DNA from: Condylostoma magnum
Taxonomy: Eukaryota > Ciliophora > Heterotrichea > Heterotrichida > Condylostomatidae
Assembly: GCA_920105805.1 (NCBI GenBank)
Contig: CAKKTI010000201.1
Location: forward strand, 1-31,290
Length of the DNA: 31,290 bases
Direction of reading: 5' to 3'
Shown: one piece after another, positions 22,951 to 31,290 of the stretch
Layout of the letters: each line of letters opens with the position of its first letter
Position numbering within the stretch: position 1 is the first letter of the stretch
Translations under genes and position numbers: made by a program
Notes under the pieces: model-generated
Databases searched by the model: none
Told to the model about the DNA's origin: nothing
What the model saw: the letters and a program-made list of their open reading frames with translations, nothing else

Positions 22951-23063
22951 TTTTGATAATTTTATCAACTTTTAAAACATATAAAAGGAATATAAGTGAG
23001 AGTGCCTCATTATCTAGCACAAGTTTTGGTATATTAGTTAATTTCATAGTTTATAATTTAAAT
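22951..23063. promoter_or_regulatory. Divergent intergenic region (113 bp), VPS28 / centrin
   Basis: AT-rich, between two divergent start codons. The centrin frame stays open through it, so an upstream start is formally possible, but the centrin-like sequence only begins after 23064. No specific motif was recognised. Confidence 0.4.
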
Positions 23064-23588
23064 ATGAGACGTGGCGGATATGAAGCATCTAGAAGTGGAG
23101 CCAGAACTAAATCACCTGGCGGAAGACGAGGACTGGAGAGGAGAGGATTGACAGAGGACGAAATTGAAGAAATAAGGGAAGCTTTTAATCTTTTTGACAC
23201 CGACGGCTCTGGAGCTATAGACCCAAGAGAGCTTCGTGCAGCTATGCAAAGTTTAGGTTTTGAAAGTAAAAATCCTACAATTTACTCAATGATCGCTGAT
23301 TTAGACAGACTAGGTAGTTCAATAGACTTTGATTAATTCCTAGATGCAATCACCGAGAAACTTGGTGACAAAGAATCAAGAAATGGTATTGAAAAAATAT
23401 TTGAATTATTTGACGATGATCGATCAGGAAGCATTAATTTGAACAATTTGCGCAGAGTAGCAAAAGAACTGGGTGAAACAATGAGTGTAGATGAGTTGAA
23501 CGAGATGCTAGAAAGAGCAGCTAGCAATGGAAATGAAATCACCCGTGAGGATTTCTATACCATAATGACTAAAAGGGCTTTTCCTTAG
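23064..23588 (+). CDS. Centrin-like EF-hand protein
   Basis: 174 residues, normal for centrin. A short basic N-terminus rich in Arg/Gly leads to [17 protein letters not shown], the usual centrin entry. EF-hand 1 is intact ([12 protein letters not shown]). EF-hand 2 is degraded ([12 protein letters not shown]). EF-hand 3 has most ligands ([12 protein letters not shown]) but Asn replaces the final Glu. EF-hand 4 is degraded ([11 protein letters not shown]). Only one or two Ca2+ sites probably work. Centrins act at basal bodies and in contractile filaments, which are prominent in heterotrich ciliates. It ends IMTKRAFP with tandem TAG TAA; without these as stops the frame would run more than 200 bases into the antiporter gene on the opposite strand. 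Confidence 0.92.
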
Positions 23589-23605
23589 TAAAATTTAGTT
23601 AAAAA

Positions 23606-25234
23606 TCACTCGTTGTTATCTCTATTTGCAACTGTGTCTAAGTCTCTATAGTCCATTTGGTTCACTAAATCAGTTATTTCCTTATTCAGATTAGTAGGAG
23701 CCGAAACGCTTCTTAGTTAACGCTATTCAGTGTCCATCTCATTCTCATACTTCAGAGCATCATCTACCTATCTAAAGTCTATTGCACTTATCGATTTCAT
23801 CCATTCCATTCTCACTTATCGTCTTGCAAGTATAAGGTTTTCTGGGGATAAACTTGTCTTTACTATTATTGGATTTGTTATATGAGTAAACACGTTCTCA
23901 TCCAGTTCTATCAGAGGCTTTTCGCCCTTTTGAAGTAGTTTAGGACCCAGTAAAGCTGTAAGAATTGCACCTAGTGGAGCTGTTACGACAATGCACAGTA
24001 CAGCAATAGTAAGAAAATTATTCCCATACTCAATAAACTCATCATCATCTACTTCCTCGGCAATCCCTAGTACAACCCCTCCGAGGGCTGCCTATACAGT
24101 GGCTTTTGGCATCCAGGCAATGGCAACAAACGCTCTTTCCTTGAACACCATGGGGGTGTTTAGCATAGAGCAATACGCGGCTGGGAATCGTAGGGATAAT
24201 CCTATTAAAAGTATAACGAATCCCAGTCCTACAACCTCCGGTACTAAATCTGGTATGTATATCGAAGCACCGATAAGACCAAACAGTGGTACTTAAATAA
24301 ACTTCCAGAAATATCCTACATCTTCCTCAACTATCTCAGCTTCCTCCTTACCCCATTTCATTGCTCCGACACTAGCTGATGATATAGTCGCTAAAAAGCC
24401 CAGTCCCGACAATGCAAAAATTGAAGCAGTGAATACAAAAGCTAGAGACACTATCATGCATATCAGAGCTTTGAAATAATGCTTGATAGGATCAATCAAT
24501 CTTAAAATCAGTCCGACTAAAACTCCTAAAACAAGACCTCCGATTATTTCAATAGGACCTATGATTATCGAGTTAGTTAAACTATCTTCAACTAGTGAAA
24601 TATGATTCTCTCCACTTTAACCTCCGAATGAAATACCTAAAAAGAGCCCGAAAAGACTGATAGCTAGTACATCATCTAAACTACTAGCTGCAATTACTAT
24701 ACTCGGTATACCTTTGTCTATTCCATAGCCCTAATTCCTCAGGCTTATACAGGATGGAACCACTACAGCTGGGGAAACTGCTCCCATCATGAATCCAAGT
24801 GCAAAGCATAAAGGCCAAGGAAAATCTAAAAGTAAATTAGCAGCTACTGCTGCTCCTGTCGCTTCAAATATTTAAGGTAGAGCTGTTAGTCTTATTAAGG
24901 CAGAACTGTTTTAACGCAATTTCTTCAAATCTAGTCCCAAACCAGCTCTAAGCAAAATTGCTGTAAGGGCAATTCGTCTTATGTTAAGCGATCATTCAGG
25001 GTCAAGCTCTCCTACTACCTCGTCTATGGCATTTCTAGAAATTCCTCCGAAAACCAGCATACCAAGCAGAGGGGGGATAGTAAGCCCTGCACAGAGACCG
25101 TTAAATTAAAAGTTACCAAACTTAAACCCTTTGTTCAAGAATAAAGTCAAGAAGCCGCCTATAGCCTGTATAAGAATTACGGAAAACGCTATAATTATTA
25201 CCAAAGCTGCTATGTTTAAACCTATTTCAGACAT
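23606..25234 (-). CDS. SLC9B/NHA-type cation:proton antiporter
   Basis: 542 residues with about a dozen membrane segments. Family signatures are clear: LLRAGLGLDLKKL, ALGFMMGAVSPAVVVP, GYGIDKGIPSIVIAASSLDD and VLAISLFG. The Asp-Asp pair in SSLDD (about residue 187) is the ion-binding pair of NHA2/SLC9B proteins. Later segments (FKFGNF, GTVGLGFVILLIGLSLRFP-like region, FVAIAWMPKATVQAAL) also match. It exchanges Na+ or Li+ for protons across a membrane. The cytosolic tail (about 70 residues) is acidic. The stop is TGA (23608-23606), the only gene here that clearly seems to end in TGA, while an internal TGA codes Trp in PEWSLN. Its stop is 17 bp from the convergent centrin stop. Confidence 0.92.
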
Positions 25235-25310
25235 ATTTCTTGTAATTCTAGGTATTTATTAGGTACATGTAAGAAAAGGTTAATAGTTTAAGGTAGAAAA
25301 TGTATTAATA
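25235..25310. promoter_or_regulatory. Divergent intergenic region (76 bp), antiporter / CFAP97-like
   Basis: AT-rich gap between divergent starts, carrying both promoters and 5' leaders. No distinct element was recognised. Confidence 0.35.
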
Positions 25311-25850
25311 ATGTGAAAAGCTTCAAGTAAAACATGTTTAGAGAGAGAAATAAATAGAGAGCATTGACTTCATAGATCAAAATTACAAGGTATTAAATCA
25401 AGAATAGATAATAAATCTCCAAAAAAACTGTCTCATGTGCAGAAAAACTACAAAAAGATGCAAGATAAGGATTTAAATGATCAGAAAGTAATAAAACAGA
25501 ACTACTTACTTCTGTAAAAGATATAAAACATAGACTAGCGTCGTCCTTACATCCCTATAAAACCTAATCAAACACCTAGTTACAGTAAATCCCTCAACTA
25601 TAGCATTAGGGCGCAAAAAATAGACAAAATCAACCGGGAAAATATAAAAATGCTTTAACGTTTGCAATGCACTAAATCCAACTACAATACAAGAAAATGA
25701 TAGTAAGAATTTACCAAAAACAAGTACTTCTCAGACCTGGTGTCTCAAAATGCTCGTAGAATTTCAACTACTAACGACTATGGAAATGAAAATTATCAAC
25801 GCTCTAAGCACTCTACTCGACCTTCTAGTGCAAAAACTTTTCATATTTAA
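25311..25850 (+). CDS. CFAP97/KIAA1430-like ciliary protein
   Basis: 179 residues, basic. The central stretch NYSIRAQKIDKINRENIKML followed by QRLQCTKSNYNTRKWQQEF resembles the CFAP97 (hemingway/KIAA1430) domain, whose members have an 'RxxxIexEN..LLkRI' helix and are linked to motile cilia. Upstream and downstream parts are Lys/Ser/Asn-rich and low in structure. The second codon is TGA (Trp), giving a start ATG-TGA; a later Met (about residue 50) is possible because conservation begins after it. The stop TAA (25848-25850) is 27 bp from the convergent PRL stop. The family assignment rests on pattern memory and is moderate. Confidence 0.6.
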
Positions 25851-25877
25851 CAAAATGCTCTCTTTTATATAACTTTT

Positions 25878-26390
25878 CTAAAGTAAATTACAGTTGCACG
25901 CATTGCCATTTCCTTATTTGCTATAAGATAGTAAAAAGGTCAGCTGATTATGATTAAGTGCCCCGGGTCTCTTATCCCTTATAATTTTAACAGTCTCTGT
26001 ATATTCCAGTCCCTAATGGATCAAAGCAATCGCCACCAATACCGGAGCTCTTCCGAGACCTGCAAGACAGTGCACAGCAATACAAGGCTGTTAATTTTGA
26101 CTACTTACTTAAAAAACGCTTTTTACAAGCCGTAACCACTCCTGAATTACTTACTTTGGGGGAGCAGCACCATCAGAAAAGTAAAGATCCTGTTTAAAAC
26201 TTACACAAGTATCAATATTTTTAGATCTGAAAATCTAATCATCATAACTGGACTCACATGTGCGAACTAAGATAATGGCACCGTGGCTTTTCAACTCCTC
26301 AGCATATGCCTCAGCGTTGTTGTTAGAGGGAGCGTCTGTTATAAGGAATTTCAAACCTCCGGCTTGGATTACTGATGGCTTGTTTATCAT
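25878..26390 (-). CDS. PRL-type protein tyrosine phosphatase (PTP4A family) with CaaX box
   Basis: 170 residues, close to the ~173 of animal PRLs. The active-site loop is VHCLAGLGRAPVLVAIALI, including the PRL-specific Ala after the Arg. The general-acid loop reads FSDGAAPP (DDGAPP in animals). The redox-regulatory Cys is kept in VRTCESSYD. IIRDKRPGALNHNQL matches the family's 'IR.KRRGA.N..QL'. The protein ends in CNLL followed by TAG, a CaaX box predicting prenylation, as in all PRLs. An in-frame TAA only 12 codons upstream must be read as Gln, otherwise the tail and CaaX would be lost. PRLs act at the plasma and endosomal membrane and bind CNNM magnesium transporters in animals. Start 26390 is 15 bp from the divergent longin-like gene. 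Confidence 0.93.
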
Positions 26391-26405
26391 GTTAAATATT
26401 AGAAA
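26391..26405. promoter_or_regulatory. 15-bp space between divergent start codons
   Basis: Only 15 bases separate the starts of the PRL phosphatase (minus) and the longin-like gene (plus). The PRL start is supported by family length, so the promoter of at least one gene probably overlaps the other gene's coding sequence. Confidence 0.45.
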
Positions 26406-27479
26406 ATGGAGCTGAAGGGAATTTTTATAGGAACCTCGGCTGGAGTTACTCTGATTAGCCAGAATTTAGAAAAGCCTGAAGTTGAGGAGTATTTTGAGTG
26501 TATTGTTGAAAGTTAAGAAGATGTAGTGAAATGGTGGTTTTATGAATAGCTTAATATTTGAATTGGAGTAAAGACTGGGAAAGTTGTTACGTAGTTTTAG
26601 ATGGAAAGTGCATTGTTTGAGTAGCTTTAAGAGTTTATTGAAACGTTGATTTTTATGATACTAGGATCAAATTATTATAACTAGAATTAATTAATGTAGT
26701 TGGATAATATTAAGTTAGAGTTATCGTAGGTTGATATAGTTAATGATTTCGGGTATTAGACTTATCTGCATTATAGTAATCATTAATCAATACCTTAGTT
26801 TATACAGGATTTACTACAGCAATTAGGACAGTACACTTAATACTTATAGTTATAAAAAGACTATAAGATAGTATGCATGAGTTCTTCTTTAAACATTTTA
26901 CCTCTTAGGTAAAAAATACTCATATAAAGATATAATCCCAAAGGGTGAATTGATGACTGTCCAATTCATATATTGAATAATGATGAAGAATAAACCCTTA
27001 GGTTAGTTTCGTTAAAATTATCAGAGAAAGTTTTAATCAAATTACTATGTGGAGGAACTGAGAAATTAAGTGATATAATAAATACAGTTTAAACGTTCTT
27101 GAATACAGAAAATCTTTAATAACTATAAGAATGGCAGGCCTAAGCTCCTTCTTTAGAATCTTAAACACCTTAGATTCTATAAGCCTGACTTCTTATCACA
27201 AATAATGACTTTGGCATGCGATACAATTGCAGAAACTCCTAAGATATGTAAAAGCTTTAGAATATAGCTATAACTAAACAACTTAAATCAAAAGGCAGTA
27301 TAGTGTCAAACTAGCATAAGATTATATACACAGTTGACAACGACATATAACTTTATACGCTGTTTTAGAATAACATTGAAGATTTTGACATAGAATAAAC
27401 AACCTCAGACTTAAAACAAGGCCTAAAAGAGTGTTTTTCAACAGATTCTCATATTTTTTCAGTAGAAATTTTAGAATAA
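26406..27479 (+). CDS. Longin-type protein, possibly a Fuzzy (CPLANE)/MON1-CCZ1 superfamily member
   Basis: About 357 residues. The opening MELKGIFIGTSAGVTLIS looks like the first strands of a longin domain. The following FYEQLNIWIGVKTGKVVTQ, LFEQLQEFIETLIFMILGSN and QLDNIKLELSQVDIVNDFG show the order seen in Fuzzy, a three-longin protein of the CPLANE ciliogenesis complex. Later IDDCPIHILNN and RLVSLKLSEKVLIKLLCGG resemble its second longin. The resemblance is weak and from memory; MON1, CCZ1 or HPS proteins share this fold. The chosen stop is tandem TAA TAA at 27477-27482, just before the convergent ankyrin gene's stop. If these were Gln, the frame could continue to TAG at 27561 or beyond, overlapping that gene, and would add part of a third longin. 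Confidence 0.5.
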
Positions 27480-27486
27480 TAACCAA

Positions 27487-28881
27487 TTACATAATTATAC
27501 ACAGTTCACAAGCAGTGCTTGTAGTAGTGTTCTCAATAATAAACGGCTCAGATTTTCTCATAGCCTCTTCCTAAAGCCTACTTAAAATTCGTGTTCTATG
27601 CCCCAATTTACATATTCCAATATCCATAAGTATCTAATCATTCACAGAGTACTTTGAATTCATCGTATCAACTAAAATTTCGAAATCATCATATCCAGAA
27701 GTCTCAAAATTTTCATATAAATCTTCTAACCCAATGCTTTGTAGTCATTATCTTAAATTTCTAGGTAAATTAAATTTATTAGTGGAAAATCTTGGAACTG
27801 TGCAACAGTTCATTAATTTATTCAACTGTTGCTTTTGACTAGGGAATTAAGTTATTAGCCCAGCTGACTCCTCTAGCTTGAAAAGCAGCCGAGCTCTATA
27901 CCCTGGCTTATCTATGTGAATGCTTTTAAGATTTTCATCAGTAATAGGCATTTACGAATTCATTTAATTAACCATAGCTTATATATCATCGTATCCACCT
28001 TTTACCAGCTTATCATAAAGAAACTATAAGCCATTTACACTTAGTCAGTTATATATAGGCAATAGATCATCTTATAGCTCCTCCTCAAATATTTACTCGT
28101 CCTTCTAAAACCCTCCATCAGTCGTTGGTGAAGTAATTGAGAAATTAAGCAAAGAGTTATCTGTTAACTCACATAAACTGCTTTTCAGATCCTCCTCATT
28201 ATTAAACCAGCTGAATCTTTAACTGTTCTAATCGCTGATCACACTACTAAATACATCTTCTAGTTCTGGATATCCATACTGCATAGGAGTTTTACCATTA
28301 GAGTCTTCTTATTGCATATTTCCTCCAAATCTTATTAAAAACCTGCACGTTCTCTCGTCCTTCAGCAAGGCTGAAAGATGCAAAGGTGTTTTTAAATCAT
28401 CCCCAGACTGCAAATTGATATCAGCTTAATACTAGACGAGTAAATCGATTATCTTATAGTTCTATCCCTACACAGCTGTATGTATAGGCGCAAATTTTTC
28501 ATTATTTAAATAATTGGGATCTGCTTTATACTTAAGCAACAGTTCTACAATAGTCTCTGAATTACTTTCAACGGCAAAATGTAGGGGAGTTTCTCCTATG
28601 TTATTAGGAAGATTTGGACTAGCGCCCTTTTCTAATAAGAGCTGTATAACTTGCAAATGCTCACACACCACAGCTCTGTATAGCGGGGTTCAGCCCAACC
28701 CAGCATCTCTGTTATCTATATGCCCAGGCTATGCATTAATAGCTTATTCAACAGCACTTAGCGATCCTATTCTACATGCTTTATGCAAATCAATTACTCC
28801 TTCCATTTTATTACCTAAAAAGTCTGCTTTGGCTTCTTTGTCTTTAATTTGACCACTTTTCTCGACTCCATTAGTTACCAT
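27487..28881 (-). CDS. Ankyrin-repeat / double SAM-domain protein with C-terminal CaaX box
   Basis: 464 residues. About four to five ankyrin repeats lie at residues 35-215 (GWTPLYRAVVCEHLQVIQLL, GETPLHFAVESNSETIVELL, APIHTAVQGQNYKIIDLL, KTPLHLSALLKDERTCRFL, GKTPMQYG). Two SAM domains follow. The first (about 270-335) runs NWLSVNGLQFLYDKLVKGGY to GYRARLLFKLEE. The second (about 370-435) runs QWLQSIGLEDLYENFETSGY to GICKLGHRTRILSRLQ. The order matches ANKS1/Caskin-like scaffolds. The last residues are CELCIIM followed by TAA: CIIM is a good CaaX farnesylation box, which fixes the stop at 27489-27487 and predicts membrane anchoring. It starts 14 bp after the polycystin stop on the same strand and ends 7 bp or less from the convergent longin-like gene. 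Confidence 0.88.
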
Positions 28882-28895
28882 TGTAAATTAAGGAT

Positions 28896-31181
28896 CTATA
28901 GGGAGAATACTATCATTCTATACACTGAGAAGGACAAAATTACGAAGATAAAGTACCATGCGTCTACTGATTTAGTGAAAGTGCTGTTTCCTGAATAAGA
29001 TCCTAAGAATAAGCGGATTAAGTTCAAGTAGCATTTATCTAGTCGAGAAAATTCGTGTATATACGGGCCAAATGAGTACTTAAAGGTCAGTACAAATCCT
29101 ACAAAAGGAATTGATAGTACTAAGAGGTAAGCCCCTATGTCCTTGATACTCTTTTGCACCATCCTAGAAAAAACCGCAGTGTCTTGCATCCAGAACTTTA
29201 TATAGTACATAATGATAAAGGATTACAAAAACACTATAAGAATGTTAATATCATTTATGTACCCATATGAAACTGATAATCTCCAAAGCTCTATAAAATT
29301 TTTTCGAGAGGTATCGAAATTAGCCATTAAGTCTTCATAATACCAAATTATATGCACTAATTGCATTAAAATGATGAATAGCAGGATGATAAAGATATAA
29401 AATTCAATTTTCATAGGCCATCTTAATCTCTTAGTAAAAGGTTAGCTATCATGTTCCTTCCACTCGCCTAATGTTTAAATATCCGCTCCAGGTTTGAAAT
29501 GCAGATCCTTTATGGGTAAATTTCTAACTTAGAAATAAAATCGTTCATTATCAGAGGTAAGCAAGTCTTTAAACAACAGTCCATACATTGCGAAAATCAA
29601 CACTAGTAAAGTTGCCCTTAAAGACACTGAGGTTTCATCAAACACTTAAGTATCAACTGCTACAACTCTGAATCCTGGTATATTAGCTTGGCTGACACTC
29701 ATTTCTATGAAAGTTACTAAGGTAATATTAACCCCGTTGTTAGGGTCAAAGAAGTTTATAGATAGAAAGACTGCTCTAGTTCCATCGTCTATCCAATTGT
29801 TAGACTTCAGGTCATTCAGCATTTTTTAAAACTCCTCAGAATCTCTTATAGGAAGCTCAGCAATGTATCCGTCTAATGAGTAAAAGTTGAGCTGTCCTAT
29901 TACAGATACCTCATGACCTATATCTGAGTATTCCCACGGAGATGAAGATTTTGGCCCAAAGCTTTTATCCTCTGTCACAAATACTGAGTACTCATCAGGA
30001 CAGATATATTCTCCTATATTGTCATTATCGCACTTATGAATTGCACTTCTTTGCTGCCGAAGCTCAACCAAATCCATTATGTAGATATTTCTAGCATATG
30101 TTCCCTGCTACTGTACATATAACTCAGGCTGATATATAATAACATCTCCTATGTTGTCTATCAGCTATCAAATTTTAAACTCACTAGTAGCTTCTTAATA
30201 ACTTTGATCTAAATTGATAAACGGATTATAAGTATCAAAATTATTATTTCTAAAGTCTAGAAAACTCTATAGTATAGATGAAATAGTTCAAGATTTCTCT
30301 ACTATTTTGTGCTCATAGATTAAAGTATGGCACCATAAGAAAAATATGATTATATTCAATAGAGTTTTTATAAGATTAGTAGCCAATAGCCATCTCATTC
30401 TATTAGTTATTTAACTCTTAGCCTCTTATTACTCTTTTTCTTCCTATTTTCTCCTTTTTTAATTTTCATCATCATAGCTAACTCTTCCTCTGTCATCCGT
30501 TAGCATATCTTATTTATCAATCAGAAGATCTTTAAACTAATAAGATAGAGGCTGATGGCGTCTAAGCTATAAGAAGATTTTTTGATTCTAACCTTTAACT
30601 TTTATACGTTTTCAGGTATATATTTCTTATTGAATTACCATGTCTAAAAGATAAATCGGGGAATCATTTTCTTACTCTGATGAGAAAAATATTTCTTCTT
30701 TAGGAAGAGACCAGTATTTAGCACAATCATTTCTAAGCATTTCAAAGGTTGTATCGGGATCAATGAAAAATGATACAGTTTAGTTCTCAAAGTAGATGTC
30801 GACTTTAGGTTTAAATTGGTTTCCTTTTACTTACAGTTCATCATTACTTAGGGGGTCAAACAGTTGCTGTCTTATTCGGTTAAAGGATTTTTCGAGCATT
30901 TCGCGGTCTTCGTTAGTAAGAAGATTCTATCCTGCTCCTTTTTAAGTAGAACGGGTTATTTCGGACAATTCTGCAGTTACCTTGTTTATTTGCTCCTCTA
31001 ATTCTCGTAATTTACGCTTGTTGTCTCGGAGTTACTCGTGGTAGCCCTTTATATTCCCTTCTAGTTGTTTTACCTCCTTTTTGGTGTCTTCGAATAGAGA
31101 TTCATATTGGGTCAGTTCCTTTTAGTTGTTGGATTAAGGAGTTTCCTCGTCAGTTGATTTCTTTTTGCCTCTTTTTTGCAT
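28896..31181 (-). CDS. Polycystin (PKD2/TRPP)-family cation channel
   Basis: 761 residues. Residues 10-90 are a charged coiled coil. About residues 125-210 (VDIYFENQTVSFFIDPDTTF onward) may be a ubiquitin-like fold. TM1 is at about 255-280 (LLATNLIKTLLNIIIFFLW). The large extracytosolic TOP/polycystin domain follows, with the family signature NNWIDDGTRAVFLSINFFDP (family 'WiD..TRavfi.f..yN') and ITLVTFIEMS. TM2-TM5 include LVLIFAMYGLLF, FYIFIILLFIILMQLVHII, ILIVFLQSFIIMYYI and LVLSIPFVGFVLTF. The pore region LNLIRLFLGSYSGNS (filter LGSY versus LGD in PKD2) precedes TM6 (AWYFIFVILSFSVYRMIVFS). The protein ends right after TM6 at TAG 28898-28896, so it lacks the usual cytosolic tail. Polycystins conduct cations, often in cilia. 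Confidence 0.9.
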
Positions 31182-31290
31182 ATTTTTTTTAGAGGTTTTA
31201 TCGAGTTGTTTTGTATAAAAGGCTAGGAATTTAAAGCAGAAGTAATAATTGAATTTAGAGTGTGTTAATAAGTATAGTTATTTAAATGCA
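31182..31290. other. Upstream sequence of the polycystin gene at the window edge
   Basis: 109 bp upstream of the polycystin start, AT-rich. No gene on either strand can be supported in this short piece. No telomeric repeat is seen, so the chromosome end is not reached. Confidence 0.4.

Noticed and set aside
22953-23063. N-terminal extension of centrin from an upstream ATG
   Set aside because: The extra ~37 residues show no centrin similarity and lie in the AT-rich divergent promoter region; the ATG at 23064 gives a normal centrin length.
23333-23542. Minus-strand ORF of 69 codons
   Set aside because: Antisense shadow of the centrin-like gene.
23991-24296. Plus-strand ORF of 101 codons
   Set aside because: Antisense shadow of the antiporter.
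28514-28852. Plus-strand ORF of 112 codons
   Set aside because: Antisense shadow of the ankyrin repeats.
1-31290. Karyorelict-type code in which only TGA is a stop
   Set aside because: The helicase frame would join the C2/GAS2 gene without a TGA between them, and the centrin, PRL and CFAP97-like frames would run far into opposite-strand genes; CaaX boxes and family ends sit at TAG or TAA.
1-31290. Pseudogene-rich or degraded DNA, as the many stop triplets would suggest under the standard code
   Set aside because: The triplets fall at conserved Gln and Trp positions and frames stay intact for up to 3.6 kb across 22 genes.

Overview
The window looks like a gene-dense piece of a ciliate macronuclear genome that uses a Condylostoma-type nuclear code. 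Under the standard code only ORF scraps of 60-130 residues appear. If TAA and TAG are read as Gln and TGA as Trp, 22 protein genes emerge and cover about 95% of the 31,290 bases. Conserved residues anchor each reassignment: TAA is Gln in the KLKQSLPP motif of ribosomal protein eL38, TAG is Gln in the EQVRQL motif of VPS28, and TGA is Trp in the anoctamin and ABCA genes. The same three triplets also end genes. UGA-only termination (the karyorelict code) is rejected, because the helicase at 3410 would run in frame into the C2/GAS2 gene at 5126, and the centrin, PRL and CFAP97-like frames would run far into opposing genes. Termination must therefore depend on position in the transcript, as described for Condylostoma magnum. 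The genus is inferred; no rRNA gene is present.

Layout from left to right. The minus-strand ABCA transporter (cut by the window edge) is followed by a coiled-coil protein with a CHORD-like zinc motif. Next come four plus-strand genes: a DBP5/DDX19-like helicase, a C2/coiled-coil/GAS2-like protein, the TAN1/THUMPD1 tRNA acetylation adaptor and an unknown coiled-coil protein. Three minus-strand genes follow: a TTLL protein with an IQ-motif tail, a small MGC-starting protein and eL38. The longest intergenic region (296 bp) then leads to a plus-strand anoctamin. After it are an LRR protein (minus) and a kelch-like protein (plus) whose start codons are 6 bp apart. A CK1-family pseudokinase, a small basic protein and VPS28 (all minus) follow. 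The right end alternates strands: centrin-like (+), SLC9B/NHA antiporter (-), CFAP97-like (+), PRL phosphatase with a CaaX box (-), a longin/Fuzzy-like protein (+), an ankyrin-SAM-SAM protein with a CaaX box (-) and a polycystin-family channel (-).

The most unusual structural property is compactness. Convergent stop codons lie 7, 17 and 27 bp apart, divergent starts 6 and 15 bp apart, and same-strand neighbours 7 to 90 bp apart. Almost every gene is one uninterrupted frame. The exception is the helicase N-terminus, where coding signal changes frame twice and short introns are suspected. Many genes end in tandem stop codons. By content the segment is a mix of housekeeping genes (eL38, VPS28, DBP5, TAN1) and genes linked in other organisms to cilia, microtubules or membrane signalling (TTLL, centrin, GAS2-like, CFAP97-like, polycystin, anoctamin, a possible Fuzzy homologue). 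No mobile element, virus-like element, CRISPR array, tRNA or rRNA gene was recognised.
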